NCBI GenBank assembly: GCA_016803235.1
Contig: JADCLI010000005.1
Coordinates: forward strand, 1-64,000
DNA: 64,000 nt
Origin: Pimelobacter simplex
Lineage (GTDB): Bacteria; Actinomycetota; Actinomycetes; Propionibacteriales; Nocardioidaceae
Reading direction: 5' to 3'
The translations under genes and the position numbers were made by a program. This document shows, one piece after another, positions 44,661 to 54,165 of the stretch. Under the pieces are notes generated by a model. It was not told the origin of the DNA. It saw only the letters and a list, made by a program, of their open reading frames with translations, and ran no database searches. How positions within the stretch are numbered: position 1 is the stretch's first letter; each line of letters begins with the position of its first letter.

Positions 44661-45799
44661 CCGCACCTCCTGGCCGGGGATACGACGACGCGGTCGGGTC
44701 GGTTCAATGCCTGGGCGGCGGCGACAGTGAGCGCCAGCGCGGCGAGCAGGTAGGCGTTGCCGGGGAGGTGCTCGAACCAGCGCCAGCCGTACTCACGGCC
44801 CTCGGCCCACGGCGGCCAGACGATCGGTCTCGCCACGAAGACCGCCGCCCAGGCGGCTGCGGCCACCCGGCTGCGCTGCCACAGGACCAGGGTGATCGGG
44901 ACCGCCCAGACCCAGTGGTGCGACCAGGACACGGGCGAGGCCACGAGCATGGCGATCCCGGCCAGGCAGGTCGCGGCGACGCGGTCGCGGGACCACCACC
45001 GCACGGCGACGACCAGGACGGCGATGGCCGTCGGGGCGGCGACGGCGACCCAGAGCCAGGTCGGGGCGGGCTCCCCGAGGACCCGGGTCAGGGCGCCGTG
45101 GACCGACTGGTTGTGGGCCAGGGCCGGTGGCCCGACGCGACGCGCGTCGAGCAGCCCGTCGGTCCAGTACGACGCCGCTTCCTTCGGCACGGCCAGCACG
45201 CCGAGGACGACGGTGGCGGCGAAGGTGACGATCGCCCGGCGGGCCGCGGCCCGGTGGCCGGTCGCGGCGAGGAGGACGACGAGGACCAGCGGGGTGAGCT
45301 TGATGCCCGCGGCGATCCCGACCAGGACACCGGACCAGCGGCGCTCGGGCCGCTGCAGGTCGACGAGCAGGGCGAGCACGAGCAGCAGGTTGACCTGCCC
45401 GAACGAGAGCGTCTGCCAGACCGGCTCGAGGGCGAGGGCGGCGACGCCGACCCCCGCGACCACCGCGGGCGGGGCCGGTCGGCCCCGGGCCCGGAGCACC
45501 ACGGCGACGGTCGCCATCAGTGCAGCCAGCGACGCGGCGCTCCACAGCGCGGCTGCCGCGGCGTTCGGGAGGACGGCGAGCGGGACCATCAGCACCGCGG
45601 CGAAGGGCGGGTAGGTGAATGGGTAGCCGGTGACCGGGTCGTCGGCCGCGTAGAGCCCGGTCTGGTGCAGGACCGCGCTGCCGCCGTACCGGTAGACGTG
45701 GAGGTCGGGGAGCCCACCGGCCAGCGCACCCACGACCAGCGCGCCGAGGAGGACTCCGACGACGAGCGCCGGGCCGCCTCCCCGCCGTACGCGGTCCAT
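44657..45799 (-). CDS. GT87 (DUF2029) mannosyltransferase-like membrane protein
   Basis: 380 aa with about ten membrane segments. PDLHVYRYGGSAVL with an acidic residue in the first loop, YPFTYPPFAAVL, and SFGQVNLLLVL followed by GIAAGIKLTPLVL are GT87 signatures. These enzymes use polyprenyl-phosphate mannose to extend cell-envelope glycolipids. It precedes and overlaps the sigma gene, so the sigma system may control or sense envelope glycan synthesis. Confidence 0.88.
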   Translation of the reverse strand: MDRVRRGGGPALVVGVLLGALVVGALAGGLPDLHVYRYGGSAVLHQTGLYAADDPVTGYPFTYPPFAAVLMVPLAVLPNAAAAALWSAASLAALMATVAVVLRARGRPAPPAVVAGVGVAALALEPVWQTLSFGQVNLLLVLALLVDLQRPERRWSGVLVGIAAGIKLTPLVLVVLLAATGHRAAARRAIVTFAATVVLGVLAVPKEAASYWTDGLLDARRVGPPALAHNQSVHGALTRVLGEPAPTWLWVAVAAPTAIAVLVVAVRWWSRDRVAATCLAGIAMLVASPVSWSHHWVWAVPITLVLWQRSRVAAAAWAAVFVARPIVWPPWAEGREYGWRWFEHLPGNAYLLAALALTVAAAQALNRPDRVVVSPARRCG

Positions 45800-45821
45800 G
45801 CCTGCACACTAGGGTTGCCCG

Positions 45822-46604
45822 GTGCGACTGGCCACCTGGAACGTCAACTCCCTGCGCACGCGGATCGACCGCGTCGAAGCCTTCCTCGACCGGCACGAGA
45901 TCGACGTGCTCGCCGTCCAGGAGACCAAGGCCCGCGAGGAGCAGCTGCCCCTGATGGGCCTGCAGGCGCGCGGCTACGAGATCGCCGCGCACGGCCTCAA
46001 CCAGTGGAACGGGGTCGCGATCTTCAGCCGGGTCGGCCTCGAGGACGTCACCGTCGGCTTCCCCGAGCAGCCCGGCTTCGGCGACACGCTCGAGGTCGAG
46101 GCCCGCGCGCTGGGCGCGACCTGCGGTGGCGTCCGGGTCTGGAGCCTGTACGTGCCGAACGGCCGCAAGCCCGACGACCCGCACTACGTCTACAAGCTGG
46201 ACTGGCTGTCCCGGCTGCGTGCCGCGTCGGAGTCGTGGCTGGACGCGCCCACCGCCCTCGTCGGCGACTGGAACATCTGCCCCACCGACGACGACGTCTT
46301 CGACGTCGCGCAGTTCAAGAACTCCACCCACGTCACCCCGGCCGAGCGCGCCGCCTTCCAGGCCTTCCTCGACGGCGGCTGGTCCGAGGTCACCCGCTCC
46401 TTCGCGCCCGGCTACACCTACTGGGACTACTACCGCCAGCGCTTCGAGCGCGACCGCGGGCTCAAGATCGACTTCGTCCTCGGTTCCGCCTCCTTCGCCG
46501 AGCGGGTCACCGGCGCGTTCATCGACCGCGAGGAGCGCGATCCCTCGGTCTTCCCGGCCGCGCCGTCCGACCACGCGCCGGTGGTCGTCGACCTGGCCGA
46601 CTGA
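45822..46604 (+). CDS. xthA: exodeoxyribonuclease III
   Basis: 260 aa apurinic/apyrimidinic endonuclease with 3'-5' exonuclease activity for base-excision repair. ATWNVNSLRTR at the start, AVQETKARE with catalytic Glu, VGDWNICPTDDDV, and PSDHAPVVVDL with the catalytic His at the end. GTG start at 45822, divergent from GT87 by 22 bases. Followed by a 198-bp inverted-repeat element. Confidence 0.95.
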   Translation: MRLATWNVNSLRTRIDRVEAFLDRHEIDVLAVQETKAREEQLPLMGLQARGYEIAAHGLNQWNGVAIFSRVGLEDVTVGFPEQPGFGDTLEVEARALGATCGGVRVWSLYVPNGRKPDDPHYVYKLDWLSRLRAASESWLDAPTALVGDWNICPTDDDVFDVAQFKNSTHVTPAERAAFQAFLDGGWSEVTRSFAPGYTYWDYYRQRFERDRGLKIDFVLGSASFAERVTGAFIDREERDPSVFPAAPSDHAPVVVDLAD

Positions 46605-46616
46605 GAGGCGCTGGCA

Positions 46617-46814
46617 CTTGTAACTAAGGGTTACGTCACGATTTCTGGTGCCAAAGCACCCGGGTAGGTGTCGGAGCACCCGGGTGGTCGCGGCTCACGC
46701 CTGTCGGGTCGGCCACGATGGCTTCGGCACGAGTGGCGGTGGTCTACCCGGGCGTTGTGGCTGCTACCCGGGCGTTCCTGCACCTAAAACCGTGCTGTAA
46801 CCCTTAGTTACAAG
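46617..46814. repeat. 198-bp MITE-like element with 18-bp perfect terminal inverted repeats
   Basis: CTTGTAACTAAGGGTTAC (46617-46634) is exactly inverted at 46797-46814. Inside, ACCCGGG occurs four times in two pairs (near 46660/46677 and 46747/46776), and GGCAC/GTGCC elements add a nested hairpin (46612-46653). It fills the gap between the convergent xthA and nagB stop codons. No open frame. A small non-autonomous transposon or a large bidirectional hairpin are the main readings. Confidence 0.8.
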
Positions 46815-46816
46815 CG

Positions 46817-47605
46817 CTACAGCCCCTGCCAGGACGGCTTGGCGTCGTACACCTCCCGGTAGTGCTCGCGCCGGGCCAACCCGGAGGCCGCCGTCGCGTC
46901 GCACAGCACCGTGACGTGCGGGTGCAGCTGGAGCACCGACGCCGGGCAGGACGCCGAGACCGGTCCCTCGACGGCGGCGGAGAGCGCGGCGGCCTTGCCG
47001 GCGCCGGTGGCGAGCAGCAGCAGGTGCCGGGCACGCAGGATGGTGCCGAGGCCCTGGGTGAGGACGTGGCGCGGGACCTCGTCGATCGAGCCGAAGAAGC
47101 GCGCGTTGTCGCGGCGGGTCTCCTCGGTCAGCGTCTTGAGCCGGGTCAGCGAGGCGAGCGAGGAGCCGGGCTCGTTGAAGGCGAGGTGGCCGTCGGAGCC
47201 GATGCCGAGCACCTGGACGTCGACGCCGCCGGCGGCCACCAGCGCCTCCTCGTAGCGCTCCCCTGCGGTCGGCAGCCCCTCCAGCTCGGGCGAGGGGCCC
47301 TGCACGCGGTCGGCCGGGATGCCGAGCGGGTCGGTGAGCTCACGGGCGATCGTGGCGCGATAGCTCTCCGGGTGCCCGGGCGGCAGTCCGACGTACTCGT
47401 CGAGCGTGAAGCACCGCACCCCGTCGTACGACGGCGCGAGGCCGGCCTCGTGACGCCGGATCAGCTCCCGGTACGTCGGCAGCGGCGTCGATCCCGTCGC
47501 CAGCCCGAGCACCGCGGCACCCGACCGGGCCCGGACCGTGGACTCGATCACGTCCGCCCCCAGCGCCGCGACCTCGTCCACCGAGCCCAGCGGGACGACC
47601 TCCAT
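46817..47605 (-). CDS. nagB: glucosamine-6-phosphate deaminase
   Basis: 262 aa. Converts glucosamine-6-phosphate to fructose-6-phosphate and ammonia. GLATGSTPLPTYREL near residue 35, FTLDEYVGLPPGHPESY near 65, and GIGSDGHLAFNEPGSSL near 133 with catalytic Asp/His/Glu. ATG 47605 overlaps the nagA stop (TGATG). Last gene of the N-acetylglucosamine operon. Confidence 0.95.
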   Translation of the reverse strand: MEVVPLGSVDEVAALGADVIESTVRARSGAAVLGLATGSTPLPTYRELIRRHEAGLAPSYDGVRCFTLDEYVGLPPGHPESYRATIARELTDPLGIPADRVQGPSPELEGLPTAGERYEEALVAAGGVDVQVLGIGSDGHLAFNEPGSSLASLTRLKTLTEETRRDNARFFGSIDEVPRHVLTQGLGTILRARHLLLLATGAGKAAALSAAVEGPVSASCPASVLQLHPHVTVLCDATAASGLARREHYREVYDAKPSWQGL

Positions 47606-48720
47606 CAGCCCTCACCTCCGATCGATCCGTGCACCAGCCGGCCGCCCACGACCGTGGCCACGACGGCGAGGTCGTCGTCGACGACGGTGACGTCGCCGCG
47701 CAGCCCGGCGACGAGCCGGCCACGTGACTCGTCGCCGAGCAGGTCCGCGGCGACCGAGGTGCAGCAGCCGACGACGTCGTCGAGCGACCACCCGGTCACC
47801 GAACGCAGCACCCGCAGGCACTGTGGGAGCGAGGCGGCCGAGCCGGCGAGGGTGCCGTCCTCGAGCCGCACCGTCCCCTGCCGTACGACGACCCGCTGCT
47901 CGCCCAGCCGGGACGGGCCGTCCGGCATGCCGAGCGCGGCGGTGCAGTCGGTCACGGCGACCAGCCGGGACGGGCCGAGCGCGCGGGCCCAGGCGGCGAG
48001 GGTGGTCGGGTGCAGGTGGTGCCCGTCGGCGATCACGCCGGCGACGAGCCGCGGGTCCGCGAGGCCGACGCCCACCGGTCCCGGCGCGCGGCCGGCCATC
48101 GGCGGCATCGCGTTGCCCAGGTGGGTCAGGGACCGGGCGCCGCGGTCGACGGCCGCGGCCACCTGCTCGGCGCTCGCCTCGGTGTGGCCGACGGCCACCG
48201 CCACGCCGCGGTCGACCAGCGTCGCGATCACCTCGAGCGCACCTCGCAGCTCCGGGGCGATGGTCACCATGGCCACACCCGCCGAGCGCGACCAGCCGGC
48301 CACGACCTCCGGGGACGGCGGGACCAGCCACGCGGCCGGGTGCGCGCCCTTGCGCGCGGGCGCGATCATCGGTCCCTCGAAGTGCAGGCCCAGCGGCCAC
48401 GCTCCGGCCCACCCCTCGGGCGGGCCGGCCGCCAGCGTCTCCAACGCCACCGCCCGGGCGTCAGGCGACGAGGTGATCACGGTCGGCAGGAAGGCGGTCA
48501 CGCCGTACGCCGGCAGCGCGGCCGCCACCTCCCACAGCCGCGCCGGCTCGAGGGTCAGGTCGATGCCGGCCGCGCCGTTGACCTGGAGGTCGATCAGCCC
48601 GGGCAGGACGTACAGTCCGCTGGCGTCGTACGCCGGGCCGTCCGCGGGCCCGGAGGTCACCACGCCGTCCACGATCGTCACGTCGACCGATCCCCCGACC
48701 ACTCGCAGCGAGCCGGTCAC
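47605..48720 (-). CDS. nagA: N-acetylglucosamine-6-phosphate deacetylase
   Basis: 371 aa amidohydrolase producing glucosamine-6-phosphate and acetate. VLPGLIDLQVNGAAGIDLT near residue 38, GLHFEGPMI with the metal Glu near 110, VGHTEAS and THLGNAMPPM metal His sites, and VAVTDCTAALGMPDG with the catalytic Asp. GTG start at 48720 overlaps the ROK gene stop (GTGA). Confidence 0.93.
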   Translation of the reverse strand: MTGSLRVVGGSVDVTIVDGVVTSGPADGPAYDASGLYVLPGLIDLQVNGAAGIDLTLEPARLWEVAAALPAYGVTAFLPTVITSSPDARAVALETLAAGPPEGWAGAWPLGLHFEGPMIAPARKGAHPAAWLVPPSPEVVAGWSRSAGVAMVTIAPELRGALEVIATLVDRGVAVAVGHTEASAEQVAAAVDRGARSLTHLGNAMPPMAGRAPGPVGVGLADPRLVAGVIADGHHLHPTTLAAWARALGPSRLVAVTDCTAALGMPDGPSRLGEQRVVVRQGTVRLEDGTLAGSAASLPQCLRVLRSVTGWSLDDVVGCCTSVAADLLGDESRGRLVAGLRGDVTVVDDDLAVVATVVGGRLVHGSIGGEG

Positions 48721-49616
48721 GACGCCCCCAGCAGCGCGGCGCCCAGCGCGGCGACCGGCCGGTCGAGCGGCGCCAGCCGCAACCGTCCGGGCAGGTCGAG
48801 CGAGCGCAGGAAGGGCGAGGCGGCGGCCTGCTCGGCCAGCGCGTGCGCGACCGCGACCCGCAGCCGCTCGCCGACCTGCGCGACCCCGCCACCGAGCACA
48901 ACGACGGCCGGGTCGACCGTCAACGCCACCAGCCGTACGGCGTCCGCGACCCGCGCCGCGAACCGGTCCCGCACCGCGGCGGCGCCGGCCGATCCCGCTG
49001 CCGCCGCGTCGAAGAGCGCCTGGGCCGCAGGCTGTCCGTCGCCGGGCCAGAGCGCGGCGATCGCCGAGCCGGACGCGACCGTCTCGAGGCAGCCCACCTG
49101 CCCGCACTCGCAGCGTGGACCGGCCGGGTTGACGGGGATGTGCCCGATCTCGCCGGCCGCGTTGCGCGACCCGCGCCGCAGCGACCCGTCGAGCACGAGT
49201 GCGGCGGCGAGACCCGTGCCGAGGCTGAGGTAGCCGACGTCCTGCTCGCCCAGCAGGGCGGCGGCGCCGAGGGCAGCGGCGTTGGCGTCGTTGTCGAGCA
49301 CGACCCGGGCGCCGCTCGCCGCGCCGAGCCGCTCGCTGAACGGGTACCCGTCGGCCACGCCGAGGTTCACCGCGTGCCGCACCGTGCCGTGCTCGACGTC
49401 GACCAGGCCGGGGATCCCGACCCCGACCACGCCCGACCCGAGGCCACCGGAGGCCGCCCGCAGCTTCTCGACCACCTCGGCCGCCGTCGCGACCACCCGG
49501 TCGCCGCCGGCCGGGCTGGGGACCCGCACCGACGCGAGCACCTCGCCGTCCGCCGATGCCACGACCCCGAGGATCTTGGTCGCGCCGATGTCCAGTCCCA
49601 TGAGCACGCCGCTCAC
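48717..49616 (-). CDS. ROK family sugar kinase, probably N-acetylglucosamine kinase
   Basis: 299 aa. ATP loop LDIGATKILGVV, LDNDANAAALGAA with the catalytic Asp, GEIGH, and the ROK zinc motif CECGQVGCLE. No HTH, so it is an enzyme, unlike the ROK protein at 54166. Starts with GTG 49616 overlapping the glycosidase stop (GTGA); a later ATG at 49601 is possible. In this operon it would phosphorylate imported GlcNAc before NagA. Confidence 0.88.
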   Translation of the reverse strand: MSGVLMGLDIGATKILGVVASADGEVLASVRVPSPAGGDRVVATAAEVVEKLRAASGGLGSGVVGVGIPGLVDVEHGTVRHAVNLGVADGYPFSERLGAASGARVVLDNDANAAALGAAALLGEQDVGYLSLGTGLAAALVLDGSLRRGSRNAAGEIGHIPVNPAGPRCECGQVGCLETVASGSAIAALWPGDGQPAAQALFDAAAAGSAGAAAVRDRFAARVADAVRLVALTVDPAVVVLGGGVAQVGERLRVAVAHALAEQAAASPFLRSLDLPGRLRLAPLDRPVAALGAALLGAS

Positions 49617-51031
49617 CTGTCGAGCCCCGCTTCCCTGAGAATCGATGTCACCGCCGCGATCGACGGCTGCCCGTTGCCGCGGGTGCAGATCCGCGCGTGC
49701 GGCGCGTCCTCCCACCCGCTGCGGGGGCCGGGCCAGCCCCACTCGACGACGACCGCCGGCCCCGGGTGCGCGGCCAGCGCGGCCGCGACCTCGGGGCGCC
49801 GGTGCGCGTCCCGGACCTGTACGACGACCGGCCCGGCCGGCAGCGCGGCACCGGCCGTCACGACGACGTCGGGCTCGAGCCCCCAGCGCCCCGCACCGAC
49901 GGCGATGTTCGCCTCGGTGGCCACGCTCACGACCCGCGCACCGGCCAGGTCCGGCAGCGGCCCCTCGACCAGGCACGCCTGCCGCACCGCCGCCTCGAGC
50001 GCTGCGGCACGGGGCGGTGCGGGCGGCGGCTCGGGCTGGGACGTGCCGGCCACGCGCCGGATCCCGGCGACCCGCGAGGCCGCGTCGACGAGGCGGTCCT
50101 GCGGCAGCCGCCCGGACGCGACGGCCGCGACGATCGCCCCCTGGACCTCCCGGACCAGCGAGGCGGGCTTGTCGGGGCCGATGCAGAGCAGGTCGCAACC
50201 GGCGGCGAGGGCGAGCACCGCGGCCTCCGGGATCCCCCGGGAGGCGGAGGCGCCGGCCATGTCGAGGGCGTCGGAGACGATCGCGCCGGCGTACCCCAGC
50301 TCGTCGCGCAGCAGCGCCAGCACCGGTGCCGACAAGGTGGCGGGGAGGACCGGGTCCACCGCGGGGACGAGGATGTGCGAGGTCATCACCGATGCCGCGC
50401 CGGCAGCCACCGCCGCGGCGAAGGGCACCAGCTCCCGCCCGCGGACGAGGTCGAGCGGGGCGGCGAGGACCGGCAGGGTCAGGTGGCTGTCCTGGCCGGT
50501 GTCCCCGTGTCCGGGGAAGTGCTTGACGCAGGCGGCCACCCCGGCCACCTGCAGTCCGGACACCCACGCGGCCACGTGGCTCGCCACCAGCGTGGGCTCC
50601 GCCCCGAAGCTGCGGGTGCCGATCACGGGGTTGTCGGGGTTGCTGTTGACGTCGGCGACCGGGCCGAGGTCGAGGTCGATGCCGACCGACGCCAGCTCCG
50701 CTCCGACGCTGTGGCCCACCGACCGCGTCAGGGACGCCGAGTCCACCGCGCCCAGCACCGCCGCGCCCGGCACCGGGCTGGCCGTGCGGGTGTGCAGCCG
50801 GGTGACGTCGCCGCCCTCCTCGTCCGTGGCGACCAGCGCGTCGGCCCGCCGGGAGCGGATCTCGCCGACCAGCTCCGCGACCTCCGGAAGCGACCCGGTC
50901 AGGTTCGAGCCGAACAGGCAGATCCCGCCCAGCCCCTCCTCCAGGAGCTGCGCCCACTCGTCCGGCAGCACCGGCCCGGCGAAGGACGCCAGCTGCACCT
51001 CGAGCGCCAGCGCCTCGACACCGGCGTTCAT
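49613..51031 (-). CDS. GH3 beta-N-acetylhexosaminidase
   Basis: 472 aa. The GH3 catalytic barrel shows VATDEEGGDVTRL near residue 70, CVKHFPGHGDTGQDSH near 167 (the His/Asp acid-base dyad of NagZ-type enzymes) and VSDALDM with the Asp nucleophile near 250. A C-terminal domain follows. No signal peptide, so it acts in the cytoplasm on imported chitobiose or muropeptide sugars. ATG 51031 overlaps the permease stop (ATGA). Confidence 0.9.
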   Translation of the reverse strand: MNAGVEALALEVQLASFAGPVLPDEWAQLLEEGLGGICLFGSNLTGSLPEVAELVGEIRSRRADALVATDEEGGDVTRLHTRTASPVPGAAVLGAVDSASLTRSVGHSVGAELASVGIDLDLGPVADVNSNPDNPVIGTRSFGAEPTLVASHVAAWVSGLQVAGVAACVKHFPGHGDTGQDSHLTLPVLAAPLDLVRGRELVPFAAAVAAGAASVMTSHILVPAVDPVLPATLSAPVLALLRDELGYAGAIVSDALDMAGASASRGIPEAAVLALAAGCDLLCIGPDKPASLVREVQGAIVAAVASGRLPQDRLVDAASRVAGIRRVAGTSQPEPPPAPPRAAALEAAVRQACLVEGPLPDLAGARVVSVATEANIAVGAGRWGLEPDVVVTAGAALPAGPVVVQVRDAHRRPEVAAALAAHPGPAVVVEWGWPGPRSGWEDAPHARICTRGNGQPSIAAVTSILREAGLDR

Positions 51032-51870
51032 CCCTTCACCGCTCCCGCGGTCAGCCCGCTCACCATCCGGCGCTGGACGAGGAGGAAGAACACGATGACG
51101 GGAATGGTGATCAGCGTCGACGACGCCATGATCGCGCCCCAGTCGACGCCGCGGCTGCGCGCGTCGGTGAACGCCACCAGCCACACCGGCAGGGTCTCCT
51201 TCGCCGGGTCGGTCATCACCACGACGGCGAGCGTGAACTCGTTCCAGGCCTGGATGAAGCCGAAGACGCCGGTCGCGACGAGGCCGGGCGCGAGCAGCGG
51301 CAGGGTGACCCGGAAGAACGCCTGGGTCCGCGAGCAGCCGTCCATCATGGCGGCCTCCTCGAGCTCGTGCGGCACGCCGTCGACGAACCCGCGCAGGGTC
51401 CACACCGTGAAGGGCAGCACGCCGGCGACGTACACGAGGGTCAGGCCGATCACCGAGTTGAGCAGGCCCATGCCGTCGAGCATCTTGTACTGGCTGATGA
51501 ACAGCGCCTCGGCCGGGATCATCTGGATCAGCAGCAGGGTGAGGATGAAGGTACGCCGCCCGCGGAACCGGAACCTGCTCACCGCGACCGCTGCCAGGAA
51601 GGCGAACAGGAGCGCCACCGTGACGGTGAGCAGGGTGACGCTGAGGCTGGTGAGCATCGCGTCGCCGAAGTCGTCGTCGCCGAGGATCTTGCGGTAGTTG
51701 TCGAGGGTGCCGTCCCACGGGACCAGCACCGGGTCCTCGCCCTTGATCCGGTTGCGCGGCAGGAAGGAGCGGCTGACCATCCAGTACACAGGGAAGACGC
51801 AGGCGAGCAGCACGACGATGCCGACCACGTCGGCTCCGATCCGCACGGCGCTGGGGGTGCGACGCGCCAT
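51028..51870 (-). CDS. ABC sugar importer permease (MalG type)
   Basis: 280 aa with six membrane segments and the EAA loop ELEEAAMMDGCSRTQAFFRV (about residue 170) that contacts the ATPase. ATG 51870 overlaps the stop of the partner permease (TGATG). Part of a GlcNAc/chitooligosaccharide-type importer by context. Confidence 0.92.
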   Translation of the reverse strand: MARRTPSAVRIGADVVGIVVLLACVFPVYWMVSRSFLPRNRIKGEDPVLVPWDGTLDNYRKILGDDDFGDAMLTSLSVTLLTVTVALLFAFLAAVAVSRFRFRGRRTFILTLLLIQMIPAEALFISQYKMLDGMGLLNSVIGLTLVYVAGVLPFTVWTLRGFVDGVPHELEEAAMMDGCSRTQAFFRVTLPLLAPGLVATGVFGFIQAWNEFTLAVVVMTDPAKETLPVWLVAFTDARSRGVDWGAIMASSTLITIPVIVFFLLVQRRMVSGLTAGAVKG

Positions 51871-52769
51871 CAGTCCTCCTCCTGCTTGATCATCAGCCGG
51901 ACGTACGGCGCCGTGAGCACGACCGTCAGCAGCAGCATGAACATCGCGGCCGCCGCGGCGGTGCCGAAGTCGCCGCCCTTGATGCCGAGCGTGTAGATGT
52001 AGGTGCCGAGCAGGTTGGTGTCGGCACTGACGCCGCCTGCCTTCTGGAGGGTGTAGATCTGCGTGAACACGCGCAGGTCCCAGATCACCTGCAGCAGCAC
52101 GACGACGAGCAGCACCGGCCGGATCGCCGGCAGCACGACGTGCACGAACCGCTGCCACGGCGAGGCGCCGTCGATCTCGGCGGCCTCCATCACGTCCTCG
52201 GGGACCTGGGTGAGCGCGGCGTAGAGCGTGAACACCACGAACGGGACGCTCATCCAGACCACCACCACGGTGGCGACGAGGAAGAACGACCACGGGTCGA
52301 GCAGCCAGCCGTGCCCCTCGAAGTCGCCGCCCGCCCGCGTGAGCAGCCAGTTGACGACGCCGTACTGGGTGTCGAAGAGGAACTGCCACACGGTCATCGC
52401 AGCGACGACCGGCATCGCCCAGGCGAGCAGCAGCCCGCACTGGGCCAGGATCCGGACCAGGCGGCTCATCCGCGCCATCAGCAGCGCCAGGCCCAGCCCG
52501 ATCCCGAAGGTGAGCGCCGCGTTGACGAAGCAGAAGGCGACGGTGCGCAGCACCACGACCCACAGCTCGCTGTCGGTCAGCAGGTCGCGGTAGTTGCCGA
52601 GCCCGTTCCACGCCGGCGGCTGGCCGAACTGCTGGGCCAGGCCGAACTCCTGCAGCGACAGCACGACCTGGCGCACCAGCGGGTAGCCGAGCGCGAGGGC
52701 GAGCAGCGCGGTCGCGGGGAGCACGAGGCCCAGCGGGAGGCTGGTACGGCGAGCTGCGGGGCGGGTCAC
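51870..52769 (-). CDS. ABC sugar importer permease (MalF type)
   Basis: 299 aa with six membrane segments. The EAA loop EDVMEAAEIDGASPWQRFVH lies near residue 190. GTG start at 52769 with GAGAGGAG ahead. Translated just after the binding-protein gene, across a 79-base gap. Confidence 0.92.
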   Translation of the reverse strand: MTRPAARRTSLPLGLVLPATALLALALGYPLVRQVVLSLQEFGLAQQFGQPPAWNGLGNYRDLLTDSELWVVVLRTVAFCFVNAALTFGIGLGLALLMARMSRLVRILAQCGLLLAWAMPVVAAMTVWQFLFDTQYGVVNWLLTRAGGDFEGHGWLLDPWSFFLVATVVVVWMSVPFVVFTLYAALTQVPEDVMEAAEIDGASPWQRFVHVVLPAIRPVLLVVVLLQVIWDLRVFTQIYTLQKAGGVSADTNLLGTYIYTLGIKGGDFGTAAAAAMFMLLLTVVLTAPYVRLMIKQEED

Positions 52770-52848
52770 GACACTCCTCTCGGGGCAGGGGCGGACGGCA
52801 CGGTGTCCGGCCGGCTGGGGGCCGGCCGGACACCGTCGATCTTCGTCC

Positions 52849-54135
52849 TCAGTTGAGCTCGGCGTCGATCTGCTCGTCGGCGGCGGCCGCGAGCTTCTTC
52901 ACGTCGCCGCCCTGCGCGATCTTGCTGTAGAGGTCCTCGAGCACGAACTTGCCCTCGACGGTCGCCCAGTTGGCGGCCGGCGGGGTGAGCTTGGCGTTCG
53001 ACGCGGCCGCGATCGTGGCCTGGGCGAACTCGTCGTCGCCGAGCTTGGCGGCGTACGACTCCCGGGCCGGGGTGAGGCCGGCCTCGGCGAGGATGGTCTG
53101 GTAGTCCTCGCTGAGCATCAGTGCCACCACGTCGCGGGAGAGGTCCTGGTTGGGCGACTTCGCGGAGATCGCGATGTTGGAGCCGCCGAGGAGCACCGGG
53201 GCGGGCTCGCCGTCGCTGCCCGGCAGCGCGAAGACGCCGACCTGCTCGGCGAGCTCGGGGCAGCCGCTCTCCGGGTCGGTGAGCATCCCCTGGACCCAGC
53301 CGGGACGGGACATCATGCCGATCTTGCCCGCGCAGAAGGGCGTGACCGGGTCGGACTCGTTGGCGTCGGCGGGGGCCCCGGAAGCGGAGGTGTAGAGATC
53401 CTGGAAGGCCTCGAGTCCCGTGATCGACTCGGGCGAGGAGAGCGTGGCCTTCCAGCCGTCGCCCTCGGGTGCGGCGAAGTCGCCACCGGCGTCCCAGAGG
53501 AAGGCAGCGCCGTCACGCCAGTCCTTGCCCGGCAGCCAGTAGCCCGAGAAGTCGGCCTGTCCGCTGTCCTGCTTGAGCTTCTTCGCGGCCGCGACGAAGT
53601 CGGCCATGGTGGCCGGGATCTCGGTGATGCCGGATTTCTCGAAGAGGTCCTTGCGGTAGAAGACGTACGTCGAGCCGGCGTAGTAGGGCACCGCGTAGGT
53701 CTTGTCGTCGACCGAGCCGGCCTCGACGAAGCCCGGCAGCAGGTCGTCCCCGCCCAGGTCGGCGAGGTCGCCGCTGAGGTCGCTGAACGCGCCGACCGTG
53801 GTGAAGGTGGCGGCCTGGGTGTTGCCGACCTCGACGACGTCGGGGGTCTGGTCGGCGGAGGTCAGCGCGGTCGTGAGTCGCTCGACGAGGCCCTCCCACT
53901 CCTGCTGCTCGATCGTGAGGGTGGAGCCCGGGTGCTCCTTCTCGAAGGTCTCCTTGAGCCAGGTGCGGGCCGAGTCCGGCGTGTCCGCGCCGTTGAGCCA
54001 CACCACGATCTCGGCCTTGTCGGGGCCGCCGCCGGCGTCCTCGTTGTCGGAGCCGCAGGCACTGGTCACGCCCAGCAGGGCGGTGATGGCTGCGACGGCC
54101 ACGCTCTTCGTGGCCAGGGTCTTGTTGAGTCGCAC
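52849..54135 (-). CDS. ABC sugar-binding lipoprotein
   Basis: About 428 aa extracellular-solute-binding protein, family 1. Signal sequence with lipobox TSAC, then EIVVWLNGADTPDSARTWLK and a typical two-lobe fold (GAFSDLSGDLADLG, AVPYYAGSTYVFYRKDLF). I prefer GTG 54135, which has AAGGGA ahead, to ATG 54162, which has no visible site. It captures the sugar for the two permeases. The ATPase is encoded divergently beyond the repressor. Confidence 0.9.
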   Translation of the reverse strand: MRLNKTLATKSVAVAAITALLGVTSACGSDNEDAGGGPDKAEIVVWLNGADTPDSARTWLKETFEKEHPGSTLTIEQQEWEGLVERLTTALTSADQTPDVVEVGNTQAATFTTVGAFSDLSGDLADLGGDDLLPGFVEAGSVDDKTYAVPYYAGSTYVFYRKDLFEKSGITEIPATMADFVAAAKKLKQDSGQADFSGYWLPGKDWRDGAAFLWDAGGDFAAPEGDGWKATLSSPESITGLEAFQDLYTSASGAPADANESDPVTPFCAGKIGMMSRPGWVQGMLTDPESGCPELAEQVGVFALPGSDGEPAPVLLGGSNIAISAKSPNQDLSRDVVALMLSEDYQTILAEAGLTPARESYAAKLGDDEFAQATIAAASNAKLTPPAANWATVEGKFVLEDLYSKIAQGGDVKKLAAAADEQIDAELN

Positions 54136-54165
54136 CGCTGATTTCCCTTCGATCTTCCTCATGGT

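Noticed and set aside
49616..49720. Assigning the ROK protein at 48717-49616 as a transcription factor
   Set aside because: It lacks any N-terminal helix-turn-helix and lies within the catabolic operon, so a kinase is far more likely.
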